From positions 1 through 50,776 of the forward strand of contig JBAQNA010000003.1 of NCBI GenBank assembly GCA_049303335.1: 50,776 nucleotides of DNA, in the 5' to 3' direction. The notes beneath the pieces are model-generated. The model did not search any database and was not told the DNA's origin. It saw only the letters and a list, made by a program, of their open reading frames with translations. Positions 1-6,559 of the stretch are shown piece after piece; the first letter of the stretch is position 1; each line of letters begins with the position of its first letter. The DNA is from DAIDAN01 sp049303335 (GTDB lineage Archaea; Aenigmatarchaeota; Aenigmatarchaeia; Aenigmatarchaeales; DAIDAN01). A program made the translations under genes and the position numbers.

Positions 1-111
1 AGCTTTCTTCAGCCTGTTCACAATCCTTAAATATTTGCGCTTCCTATTTGACATGAGGCATCACCTTCTTGCGTAGATAACAAGAATGTGCTGTCTCACC
101 CTATAATCATA

Positions 112-127
112 GGATTTCTACAGAGCC
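112..127. repeat. Solitary copy of a MITE terminal repeat
   Basis: GGATTTCTACAGAGCC matches the right terminal inverted repeat of the MITE at 18812-18942 at 15 of 16 positions (A for G at position 9). No matching left end is visible in bases 1-111, so this is either the right end of a copy that starts outside the window or a relic. It lies 22 bp upstream of the purD-like start and may form part of its 5' region. Confidence 0.5.
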
Positions 128-149
128 CAAGAAATTTTCGTGTGATGGT

Positions 150-1541
150 ATGGATGAAAAAGTAGAGATTTCCCAGATAAATTGCGCGGGAAGAGAAGCG
201 ATAATAGCAGATACGCTTTGCAACAGCAACAAATATAGAGTGAAACTTAACGTTTTTGGAAGCTTCAGGAACCCGCTTCTTGACAGACTCTCCAAAAAGT
301 CGGGAGGAAATTATTATATTGTTGACGTAAACGACGAAAGGAATTTTCCGGACATGGTTGAAAAATGTGCAGGCTCTGATATTGTTTTTATCGGGAACGA
401 AACGCCGATTATCAAGAACTTGGGCGGAATGCTAAGGCACGAGTACGGAGAAGATGTCGGAGTGATAGGGCCGAGCAGCAAGCCCGCTCTTGAAAAAAGC
501 AAATATGATACGCGGCTTATTATTGACGAAGTCTGCCCTGAAGCGAATCCTGAATATTATTTTATTGAGCCGAAAAAAATCGGCTGGGAGAGGTATGTAA
601 GAAAAGCTGTGAACACACTGAACGGGAAAGTTGCGATAAAGCCGATTGAGCCGAAATTCGGGAAAGGCGTTATTGTTGAGGGGTTTGACTTTGCAGCAGG
701 AGAAGCTTACCAGAAAGCAATCGAGACTGCGAAAGCCGGGAATTTCTTGATAGAGGAGAAAATCATAGGACAGGAATGGAGTGGACAATATGCAGTCGAC
801 AGCAAGCTTCATGTTTGGCCTTTTCCTGCCGTGCGGGATTTCAAGAGGGCGGATGAAAAAGGCCCGAACACGGGCGGCGTTGCCTGCGTGAAGGGCGAGG
901 AGGATATTCTGCCTTTCATGAAGAAGAAGGAATTTGACGAAGGCGCAAGAATATCGAAAAAAATCAAGAGAAAACTCGCGCAGGCGGACGGATATGAGGA
1001 CGGCTCTCAAACAGGAATATTTTATCCCGCCTATATTTTGAATGGGATAGGAAACAGCGTTCTCGAATTTAACGACAGGTTCGGCGATGGCGAGGTTCTT
1101 GCCGTTCTTCCAGCCCTGAAAAACGATTTTGTTGATGTCTGCTTCGGAATGGTTGTGGGAAACATTCCAAGGCTGGAATTCGAAAATCAGGCGGTAGGAA
1201 TGCTTTATGCTTTCCCGCTAACTTACGGCGGCTACCTGAAAAATTATTCGGGAGACAAGACAATAAGGTGGAATGAAAACAATTTCTCGCCGCAGACGAG
1301 AGCTTATCCGGCGTCCATTGACCTGAAAGGCAGCGGCGAGATGCAAATAATGAAATCAAGAAGCATTGCCGTTGTATGCAAGGCGCCTTTTCTGGAGGAA
1401 GCTCTTGAAGTCGTAAATCAGGACATAAAAAACATAGACGGTCCCGTTAGATATAAGACCGGCGTTGACATTGATTATTTCAGAAAATGCGGGGAAGAAA
1501 TGAAAATGCTTAGAAAAACAGCCAGAGAAAATCGTAACTGA
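150..1541 (+). CDS. PurD-like ATP-grasp ligase (phosphoribosylamine-glycine ligase family)
   Basis: This 463-residue protein has the layout of PurD (GAR synthetase), which joins glycine to 5-phosphoribosylamine with ATP in purine synthesis. Visible signatures are an N-terminal GRE segment (residues 14-16, PurD has GGREHA), an ATP-grasp core (KPIEPKFGKGVIVEG near 164-178, EEKIIGQE near 202-209) and the PurD signature region at 226-243 ending in KGPNTGG. That signature is altered: PurD usually reads AQDHKR where this protein has VRDFKR, so it may be a paralogue with a changed substrate. No other purine genes are adjacent. ATG 150 is preceded by a weak GTGATGG. It converges on the histone gene with a 23-bp gap. 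I am fairly sure of the family and unsure of the substrate. Confidence 0.75.
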   Translation: MDEKVEISQINCAGREAIIADTLCNSNKYRVKLNVFGSFRNPLLDRLSKKSGGNYYIVDVNDERNFPDMVEKCAGSDIVFIGNETPIIKNLGGMLRHEYGEDVGVIGPSSKPALEKSKYDTRLIIDEVCPEANPEYYFIEPKKIGWERYVRKAVNTLNGKVAIKPIEPKFGKGVIVEGFDFAAGEAYQKAIETAKAGNFLIEEKIIGQEWSGQYAVDSKLHVWPFPAVRDFKRADEKGPNTGGVACVKGEEDILPFMKKKEFDEGARISKKIKRKLAQADGYEDGSQTGIFYPAYILNGIGNSVLEFNDRFGDGEVLAVLPALKNDFVDVCFGMVVGNIPRLEFENQAVGMLYAFPLTYGGYLKNYSGDKTIRWNENNFSPQTRAYPASIDLKGSGEMQIMKSRSIAVVCKAPFLEEALEVVNQDIKNIDGPVRYKTGVDIDYFRKCGEEMKMLRKTARENRN

Positions 1542-1564
1542 AATCCTGCAATAAGATATGAAAT

Positions 1565-1768
1565 CTATAATATCTTGTTCTTCGCTGCGCGGACATCGCC
1601 CGCGAGAACGGTTTTTCGGTTGTTAGATTTTGCTATCTTCGCCGATTCCGCAGCAATATCGGCTATTATCTCCTCGAGAAGCTGCGCGAATTCCTTCGTG
1701 GCGGAGGCGCTCGCGCGCAAACCGCATCTCAATAGTATCCTTTTTACCGGAGCGAGTGGAAGATCCAT
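1565..1768 (-). CDS. Archaeal histone
   Basis: A 67-residue protein that fits a single histone fold (three helices) with no tails. It begins MDLPLAPVKRIL, like HMfB (MELPIAPIGRII), and ends with the conserved RKTVLAGDVRAA segment of loop 2/helix 3. Such proteins dimerise and wrap DNA. The length is typical. The ATG is about 27 nt downstream of a TATA box on the same strand, so the message is probably leaderless. A longer frame on the opposite strand is a shadow. It is the only nucleoid-protein gene seen in the window. Confidence 0.93.
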   Translation of the reverse strand: MDLPLAPVKRILLRCGLRASASATKEFAQLLEEIIADIAAESAKIAKSNNRKTVLAGDVRAAKNKIL

Positions 1769-1800
1769 AAATATGGATTTGTTTGCCGGCTTAAATGCTT
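1769..1800 (-). promoter_or_regulatory. Histone gene promoter
   Basis: Read on the minus strand, CATTTAAG (1790-1797) lies 22-29 nt upstream of the histone ATG, the spacing of an archaeal TATA box with transcription starting at or near the start codon. No Shine-Dalgarno sequence is present, in keeping with leaderless translation. Confidence 0.6.
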
Positions 1801-1840
1801 TTGCCCCAAAAACTTTGCCCGAAAAGTTTGAAATTATAAT

Positions 1841-2362
1841 TTAAATCGATTAATTGCACCGGTCAAAAGCCGAGATAATGCTGCAATTTATCACTTATCA
1901 GGCAAAGTCACCCGCACGCTTGCGCTTTTCTTCAACCATTATTTTTGGGAAAAGGTTAATTCTCCTAATTTTTATCCTGAAGTTTTGCTAAAGACATTTT
2001 GATAATAATATTAAAGGAAATATACTGTTTGACGGGCATTTCCATCTGACCGCTTATTCCAGCGATAAATTAAAGTTCTTCGGCATTCTTGACGAGAGAG
2101 AAAAGTTGGAATCTTTGGCGCGCGAACATTCTTATTATATGAAGGAATGCTGGAAGCAAGTCGTAATAATGACAATTTTAAAGGCAGATTTTATGCTACG
2201 AACAGGGAATTTTGTACGCTTGAGGCAAAACATAAAAAGAAAAGCCGATATGTGAGACTTTCATCTGATATCATGATTAAGATTGTCATAGATGAATCTT
2301 CCCCTGAATTGTTGAAAATGCTGGTTCGAATTCTTAAAAAACGATACAATCTTCACGCGTGA
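1841..2362 (+). pseudogene. Decayed protein gene with two frame changes
   Basis: Three segments read as protein only if the frame changes twice. The first (about 1841-1999, frame of 2147) ends NFYPEVLLKTF at a TGA. The second (about 1998-2150, another frame) includes DGHFHLTAYSSDKLKFF and LDEREKLESLAREHSYY. The third (2147-2359, back in the first frame) includes GRFYATNREFCTLEAKH and SSPELLKMLVRILKK. The first break falls in a TTTTGATAATAATATTAAA run, where slippage is easy. No start codon is visible for the first segment. I do not recognise the family. It could instead be two unrelated short ORFs, but the codon composition of all three pieces looks coding. Confidence 0.45.
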
Positions 2363-2416
2363 AGATGTGAACAAAATGTGAAGGAAACGTGAACGTAAAG
2401 TGAAGATAAAAGTGAA
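2351..2416. repeat. Helically phased GTGAA repeats with a perfect palindrome
   Basis: CTTCACGCGTGAAG (2351-2364) is a perfect 14-bp palindrome. From it onward GTGAA starts at 2359, 2367, 2378, 2389, 2400 and 2412, so four successive steps are 11, 11, 11 and 12 bp, about one helical turn each. It overlaps the end of the decayed ORF and precedes the AASTCTCAC block. A multi-site protein-binding array is the simplest reading. Confidence 0.55.
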
Positions 2417-2507
2417 CGACTTGCCTAAAATTATATTCTAATAAATATATCTTAAAGAATATAAATCAATTTCTTACCAAGTTCGGCTTGTCAAACTCAT
2501 TTTCTCC

Positions 2508-2769
2508 AACTCTCACGCAAGAATTTTGTCGTCAGAATGTTAACTTTGTTCCTTGAACTCTCACGTTCCCAAAATCTCTCATTTTTTGTTTGAGTTCCCA
2601 GCATGACAGAAATTTTATCTTCAAGTCTCACAATTTGATATAATTTGCAGATGTTGGTTTCCAGCAAATTGTAAGTATGATAAAAATTCTTAACTCTCAC
2701 TTTTTACTTAAATAGTAAATAAGTGAGATGATGGAATATATCTGATGATCTTACAATGATAACTCTCAC
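2508..2769 (+). repeat. AASTCTCAC repeat block
   Basis: Five direct copies of AA(C/G)TCTCAC start at 2508, 2556, 2623, 2692 and 2761; the last three intervals are 67, 69 and 69 bp. Near copies (TCTCTCAT at 2576, TCCTCAC at 2849, ACACTCAC at 2991) follow. The same 9-mer recurs at 4259, inverted at 4275, and at 4325, beyond two winged-helix genes. Spacers are unrelated in sequence, so this is not a CRISPR array. The stretch 1853-3190 otherwise holds no intact gene. Confidence 0.6.
2696..2727. repeat. 13-bp stem-loop over one AASTCTCAC copy
   Basis: CTCACTT-TTTACT pairs with AGTAAA-t-AAGTGAG around a TAAAT loop, with a single bulged base. The left arm is the end of the AACTCTCAC copy at 2692-2700, so this copy is part of an inverted pair, as is the pair at 4259-4283. 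It could be an operator for a dimer or an RNA hairpin. Confidence 0.5.
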
Positions 2770-3023
2770 TTTTGAGGTGTCCGTCTTCATAAGGAAATAA
2801 TTTGTCTGCTAAAGCGCGCCGGAAAGAGATATGTTGTATTCATAATTTTCCTCACTTTTGGCCTACTTTTTTAGTTTCCTTTCTACACCTTTTTTCTTCC
2901 GTATTTAGCTTTTTTTCATTCTTTCCCGGAGATACTGCCAATTTCTCAAAAAACTGAGCCTTTTGCGAAAAATTCTTCCTAAAGGCGGAAACACTCACAT
3001 CTTTTTTTGAGTAAAATAACAAC

Positions 3024-3180
3024 CAACAATATAATATATAATATATAAAATTAAATATATATTATAATATATAATATATAAAGACAATGATATGATATAT
3101 ATTTGAGAAAGAATTTAATTAAAATTATATTATATAATAAACATATGACAAAACAATAGTTTTATATAAGAGTTTTTACA
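3024..3180. other. Extremely AT-rich tract
   Basis: About 150 bp made almost only of A and T, with repeated AATATATAA/TATAATATA units and many local inverted repeats. It ends in TTTATATA (3161-3168), which is positioned as the TATA box of the downstream winged-helix gene. The rest could be an unwinding element or simply a long upstream region. Confidence 0.5.
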
Positions 3181-3201
3181 AGAAAATAACAGGTGGATAA
3201 G

Positions 3202-3555
3202 TTGAAATCAAAAGAAACCCCGAAATCGTTCTTCGAATGCCTGTTTCTGCACGAGAAGCCCGTAAAAATGCTTATCTCGCTCAAGAACGAGCGCGCGAAA
3301 TACACGACGCAGGTGTCAAAAGACGTGGATTGCACGTACTCTCACACCGTGAAAGTCCTTAACATGTTCAAAAAGATGGGCCTTGTTTCTTTTGACAAGA
3401 AAGGCAGGATCAAGCACGTGAAACTTACGCGGGACGGCGACGAGCTCGCGCTGGCTTTCGAAGGAATAATGAAGCACTTCACAAGGTTGGCTGGGCAGAT
3501 AAAGGAGGATATGTCCGTGAAAAAGGAAAAGAAAGAGAAGAAACCAAAAAAGTAA
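3202..3555 (+). CDS. Small winged-helix DNA-binding protein
   Basis: About 117 residues. The middle reads as a winged helix-turn-helix: KMLISLKNE, then KYTTQVSKDVDCTYSHTVKVLNMFKKMGLV as helix 2/recognition helix, then the wing (SFDKKGRIKHVKLTRDGDELA), followed by a helix that may dimerise and a Lys-rich tail (KKEKKEKKPKK). This resembles MarR/PadR-type archaeal regulators. Two starts are possible: GTG 3193, or TTG 3202, which has AGGTGG five bases upstream and is preferred. It sits between two AT-rich, AASTCTCAC-bearing regions and precedes a second winged-helix gene. A TACTCTCAC also occurs within its own coding sequence at 3337. The target is unknown. Confidence 0.75.
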   Translation: MKSKETPKSFFECLFLHEKPVKMLISLKNERAKYTTQVSKDVDCTYSHTVKVLNMFKKMGLVSFDKKGRIKHVKLTRDGDELALAFEGIMKHFTRLAGQIKEDMSVKKEKKEKKPKK

Positions 3556-3735
3556 CTTATGAAAATAGTGTAGGGTTCATGAAACGGAAATACTGCTTTC
3601 TCTAAAATCATCTGGTGTGTCATCAAGCTCATTTGCTCAGAGTGGGTTTTATAAACACCACTCTTAAATACTTGTTTTGCCAATTGATTTTATTTGGGGT
3701 GTTTCAAGACACACTATTAATTTTCAGTGGTTTTT

Positions 3736-4098
3736 ATGGAAACTTTGTTAAAATACCTTTACGGCAACCATCCGAAGAGCAAAAAGCTCAAGGAATTTGG
3801 CCTTAAAGCCCTGGATATTCTTGTGAAAAAGGGCCAGATAGAGCACATCGAGCTCGCAAAACAGATAGGCGTCAAATTCGAATCGTGGAAAGGCTATGAA
3901 AAGCCGGTAAAAACATTCTATTCTGTGGTAAACCCGCTGAAAGAGATGCAGCTTGTGGAATCCTTCAAGAGAAAAGAGGGAAAGGCGTTTAAGACCGTAT
4001 ACGTTTATACCCCGGAGAAATTCGCGGCGAACATGAAGAATTTCGTGAAGATGACATACGAGTTTCTCGAATCAAGGAAGCAGCCGACGCCCGCTTAA
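3736..4098 (+). CDS. Second small winged-helix protein
   Basis: About 120 residues. HPKSKKLKEFGLKALDILVKKGQIEHIELAKQIGV forms the helix-turn-helix part and RKEGKAFKTVYVYTPEKFA looks like a beta wing, followed by a C-terminal helix. ATG 3736 is chosen because AGTGGT lies just upstream; an in-frame GTG at 3727 overlaps that site. It is 180 bp downstream of the first winged-helix gene and has its own TTAAATA-type box near 3664. No close family is recognised. The pair, set inside repeat-rich flanks, suggests that they act on those flanks, but this is inference. Confidence 0.7.
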   Translation: METLLKYLYGNHPKSKKLKEFGLKALDILVKKGQIEHIELAKQIGVKFESWKGYEKPVKTFYSVVNPLKEMQLVESFKRKEGKAFKTVYVYTPEKFAANMKNFVKMTYEFLESRKQPTPA

Positions 4099-4130
4099 TC
4101 GGCGAAACGCTTCAAAAATCGCTTCTGTAA

Positions 4131-4333
4131 GCATACTTTTATAAGTATATATCTATAGATATAGTATTTAATAGTTATAATTAATAATATACTCTAATAA
4201 ATATATATTATAATAGATATAATATGAAATATATCTTATAGTATATATGTATTTTATGAAGTCTCACGCAAAAAGTGAGAGTTCGCCGAATTCCCTTAGA
4301 AAAACAGGCTGTTAGAAAAAGCGAAAGTCTCAC
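4131..4333. repeat. AT-rich tract and second AASTCTCAC cluster
   Basis: Bases 4131-4255 are nearly pure A/T (TATAAGTATATATC, TATTATAATAGATATA and similar). Then AAGTCTCAC (4259-4267) and its inverse GTGAGAGTT (4275-4283) form an inverted repeat with a 7-nt centre, and another AAGTCTCAC lies at 4325-4333. This mirrors the arrangement upstream of the winged-helix genes and fills most of the gene-free stretch 4099-4477. Confidence 0.55.
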
Positions 4334-4477
4334 AAAAATGGCTAGAAATGGCGATTGCTGAAAGGAAGTTGCTGATGTCCGAAGTAAGGCTTAAATAGCT
4401 TGCTTGCGCACTAGGTGTATAATTCTCAGATATTAAAATCCGATGCGAAAAGGGATATCGGAACCGCGGGTTTCATT

Positions 4478-4777
4478 ATGGAATGGGTTTGTTTCGTGAA
4501 AAACGAGAACGCAAAAAAGGCGGAGAATGCGCTGCGCCTGGATTTTGACATAGCGGCGAAGCAGAGCATTACAATGCGCTCCGCCGAGGCTCTTGGCGTT
4601 AAAAAGGGGGGAAGCTTCTTCTTGATAGAGGGAACTGATGAGGGTATTGCCCGCTGCAAGGACTTGATAAAAGACTTCGTGGAGAAGGCGACAAAGGAGG
4701 AGCTCGATTCCGCAAAACAGAAGATAATCGAGGAGCGGGAGAAGGCTGCTTGCGGCTTTGGTAGCATATTCGGATAA
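4478..4777 (+). CDS. Conserved small archaeal protein of unknown function
   Basis: A 99-residue soluble protein starting MEWVCFVKNENAKKAENALR, with an alpha/beta pattern (strand, helix, strand FFLIEGTDEGIARCKDLI, helix) and the C-terminal signature AACGFGSIFG. I recall similar short archaeal proteins ending in GFG-IFG, without a known role. The upstream in-frame GTG at 4415 lies only about 20 nt past a TTAAATA box (4391-4397), so it is at or before the expected transcription start; ATG 4478 is preferred. It converges on the tRNA-Gly gene. Confidence 0.7.
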   Translation: MEWVCFVKNENAKKAENALRLDFDIAAKQSITMRSAEALGVKKGGSFFLIEGTDEGIARCKDLIKDFVEKATKEELDSAKQKIIEEREKAACGFGSIFG

Positions 4778-4813
4778 GGATTTGTTTCTTTCAGAAAATA
4801 TTAAATTCTGGTT

Positions 4814-4943
4814 TGGTGCGCCCGACGGGATTCGAACCCGTGTCATGAGCTGTTTCCATAATTTCTTTCTTTTTCGTAGGCGCTTTTCTTTTAAAAGAAA
4901 AAGGCTTTGGGAAGCTCAGATCCTACCACTAGACTACAGGCGC
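4814..4943 (-). tRNA. tRNA-Gly(CCC) with a 56-nt intron at 37/38
   Basis: Minus strand. Acceptor GCGCCTG pairs with CGGGCGC, followed by A and an encoded CCA (4814-4816). T arm ACGGG-TTCGAAT-CCCGT. Anticodon stem TGAGC/GCTCA with loop TTCCCA-A gives anticodon CCC. The inferred intron is 4852-4907 (56 nt) between loop bases 37 and 38; TTCC of the loop can pair with GGAA at the intron end, as in a bulge-helix-bulge. The intron holds a CTTTTCTTTT/AAAAGAAAAG-type hairpin and is nearly identical to intron 1 of tRNA-Ser (28336-28400). Only 20 bp separate it from the upstream tRNA-Val, so the two may be one transcript. Confidence 0.9.
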
Positions 4944-4963
4944 TTTTTGCTAATTAAAATATA

Positions 4964-5091
4964 TGGTGGGCCGGGAGAGAATTTCTAACTGTGGTTGCAC
5001 AGGGTTGATAAGGGCATCGCTGGTGCCCTTATTTCGAACTCTCGATATCTGCCATGTCAAGGCAGCGTCATAACCGCTAGACCACCAGCCC
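4964..5091 (-). tRNA. tRNA-Val(GAC) with a T-loop intron
   Basis: Minus strand. Acceptor GGGCTGG/CCGGCCC, then A and an encoded CCA (4964-4966). Anticodon stem CTGCC/GGCAG with loop TTGACAT gives GAC (Val); the anticodon loop is uninterrupted. The T stem GAGAG/CTCTC is separated by TTCGAA plus 52 extra bases plus T, so an intron of about 4981-5032 must be removed from the T loop (near 59/60) to give TTCGAAT. The insert contains a perfect 9-bp hairpin ATAAGGGCA/TGCCCTTAT. CTTTAAATAAAT at 5116-5127 is the likely promoter TATA region. The exact splice bases could shift by one or two. Confidence 0.88.
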
Positions 5092-5146
5092 ATTGTTAAG
5101 AAATCTACTATCAGTCTTTAAATAAATAAAGCAGCATACGATTCTT

Positions 5147-5635
5147 ATGTATGACCCGAACAAGGCACACTACATTGCGATCACGGGAATAATTCTGAAA
5201 GACGGAAAATACCTGATAACAAAACGCGCTCCTTCCGAGAAAGCGTTCCCGAACCTGTGGACCGTTCCCGGCGGAAAACTGGAGATGGACGATTACAGCA
5301 AAAGGCCAAAAGACACTTCAGCGCACTGGTACAATATTTTTGAAACCGCTTTGAGGCGCGAGGTTCTTGAAGAAGTAGGGCTGAAAATTAAAAATATCAG
5401 ATACCTCACAAGCCTTGCCTACATTCGCGACGACGGAATCCCGACGATTGTTGTCAGCCTTTTTGCGGATCCTGCCTGCGGGGAAGTCAAGCTCTGCCCT
5501 GCGCTGACGGAATTCGCCTGGGTCACGCTGGAGGAGGCGAAAAACTACGAGCTGATTGAAGGAATTTATGAGGAGTTGGAAATGCTTGACATGTTTCTGA
5601 AAGGGGAAAATATGGCAGAATGGAAGAAGAAATAA
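5147..5635 (+). CDS. Nudix hydrolase
   Basis: A 162-residue Nudix protein. The Nudix box is visible as VPGGKLE (about 42-48) and REVLEEVGL (about 74-82), but about 20 extra residues (DDYSKRPKDTSAHWYNIFET) sit between the first Gly and the REVLEEVG helix, as in some archaeal MutT-like enzymes. The family hydrolyses nucleoside diphosphate-linked compounds; the substrate is not evident. ATG 5147 follows an AT-rich leader with no strong ribosome site. It stands alone between tRNA-Val and the small membrane genes. Confidence 0.88.
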   Translation: MYDPNKAHYIAITGIILKDGKYLITKRAPSEKAFPNLWTVPGGKLEMDDYSKRPKDTSAHWYNIFETALRREVLEEVGLKIKNIRYLTSLAYIRDDGIPTIVVSLFADPACGEVKLCPALTEFAWVTLEEAKNYELIEGIYEELEMLDMFLKGENMAEWKKK

Positions 5636-5702
5636 TGATTTTAATATCAAAACAAATACCTTTATATGCTAAAAGAACAAATTAACGGAAAGGTGAAACA
5701 AA

Positions 5703-5795
5703 ATGTCCCAAAATACAAAGATAACCCTGGCGGTAGCGGGAGTGTCCGTGCTCATGGTGGCAACAACTCTGTTCACGCTGATGCAGGCAAACTAA
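5703..5795 (+). CDS. 30-residue single-helix membrane peptide
   Basis: ATG 5703 is preceded by a good site (AAAGGTGAAACAAA) and by a TATA box (CTTTATAT, about 5659-5666) at the right distance for transcription to start near 5690. The product MSQNTKITLAVAGVSVLMVA continues to TTLFTLMQAN and stops with TAA at 5793. It is a short polar N terminus plus one hydrophobic helix. It overlaps, in another frame, what would be the N-terminal part of the downstream membrane protein's frame. The function is unknown; membrane peptides of this size are often regulators or small complex subunits. Confidence 0.6.
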   Translation: MSQNTKITLAVAGVSVLMVATTLFTLMQAN

Positions 5796-6205
5796 GGCAG
5801 GGCAAAATCGCGCGTTTAAGCGGCACTTGGAAAGCCTTTATTATTTTTTCTGCGCTCGTAATTCTTGATTATTTTCTCACGATTTACGCGATAAGGCAGC
5901 ATTTCAACGAGTTCAACCCGCTGACGGTTTTCATCTACAAAAACTTCCAGAATCCTGAAATGATTTTTCTTTTATTCAAAGCAGCTGTTATCGGCTTGAA
6001 CGGTCTGCTGATTTATCTGCTGCTTTGGCTGAAAAAATCAAAAAACATATTCGAGAAAATCGCGCTTGCTTACGCATTACTCGCCGAGTTTTTCGCTTTC
6101 GCAGTCGTGGTTTATGACATCGGGATAATAACCGGGGCGTTCGCGCTTCCGGAATTTGCGAACAACCTTATTTTCGGGTTCTTCAGGTTCTTTGGGATGA
6201 TTTGA
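5795..6205 (+). CDS. DUF5658-like small membrane protein, start unresolved
   Basis: From about 5825 the frame encodes a hydrophobic protein with about four helices and the segment LDYFLTIYAIRQHFNEFNPL, which resembles the DUF5658 pattern. The frame is open back to ATG 5666, but that ATG lies inside the probable TATA box, and the intervening residues (VKQNVPKYKDNPGGSGSVRA and on) look like a shadow of the 30-residue peptide gene. No ATG, GTG or TTG lies in frame between 5703 and the first helix, so the start is unclear: an unusual start codon, a frameshift from the upstream peptide, or a sequence error. The next gene, a paralogue, starts 1 bp after its stop. Confidence 0.6.
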   Translation, partial: RQGKIARLSGTWKAFIIFSALVILDYFLTIYAIRQHFNEFNPLTVFIYKNFQNPEMIFLLFKAAVIGLNGLLIYLLLWLKKSKNIFEKIALAYALLAEFFAFAVVVYDIGIITGAFALPEFANNLIFGFFRFFGMI

Positions 6206-6523
6206 ATGAAGGACAAGATAAAAATCATTTTGGCTGCTTTTGTGCTGCTCGAGATTCTTGACGCTGCGCTGACTTTTTTCGGAATATCGCAGCGCGGCCT
6301 GCTTTTCGAGAAAAATATTTTTGTTAGAAGTTTTATCGCGAACTTTGGGTTCCTTCCGATAGCAGCAATAAAAATCGGAGTTAGCGCAGTGTTCGCCATT
6401 TTGATAAATTATCTTTACGGCAGGTTTGAGAAATACAGGAAAATGCTGCTTTATTTGTCCGTTCTGCTGATGCTGATAGCGTTTTACGGAGCCGGCTCAA
6501 GCGCTTATGTTTTGATTTTTTGA
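6206..6523 (+). CDS. DUF5658-like small membrane protein
   Basis: A 105-residue protein with three or four hydrophobic helices. LLEILDAALTFFGISQRG and the later KNIFVRSFIANFG segment match the pattern of the preceding gene, so the two are tandem paralogues, probably co-translated (the TGA of the first abuts this ATG). DUF5658-type proteins have no defined function. It converges on the next gene. Confidence 0.7.
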   Translation: MKDKIKIILAAFVLLEILDAALTFFGISQRGLLFEKNIFVRSFIANFGFLPIAAIKIGVSAVFAILINYLYGRFEKYRKMLLYLSVLLMLIAFYGAGSSAYVLIF

Positions 6524-6559
6524 ATTATGTCTGGAGACAGAAGAGGATTCTTCTATTTT

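Noticed and set aside
1575..1844. 89-residue plus-strand frame over the histone gene
   Set aside because: It is the antisense shadow of an unmistakable histone.
2497..2700. 67-residue minus-strand frame across the AASTCTCAC block
   Set aside because: Its length depends on repeats (GTGAGAG in frame), it has no ribosome site and no protein-like pattern.
2508..2769. CRISPR array
   Set aside because: The repeats are only 9 bp, spacing is uneven (48, 67, 69, 69) and no cas gene is present in the window.
2720..2770. C/D box sRNA (ATGATGG...CTGATGATC)
   Set aside because: The C and D boxes do not have the required order and no closing D box or terminal stem is present.
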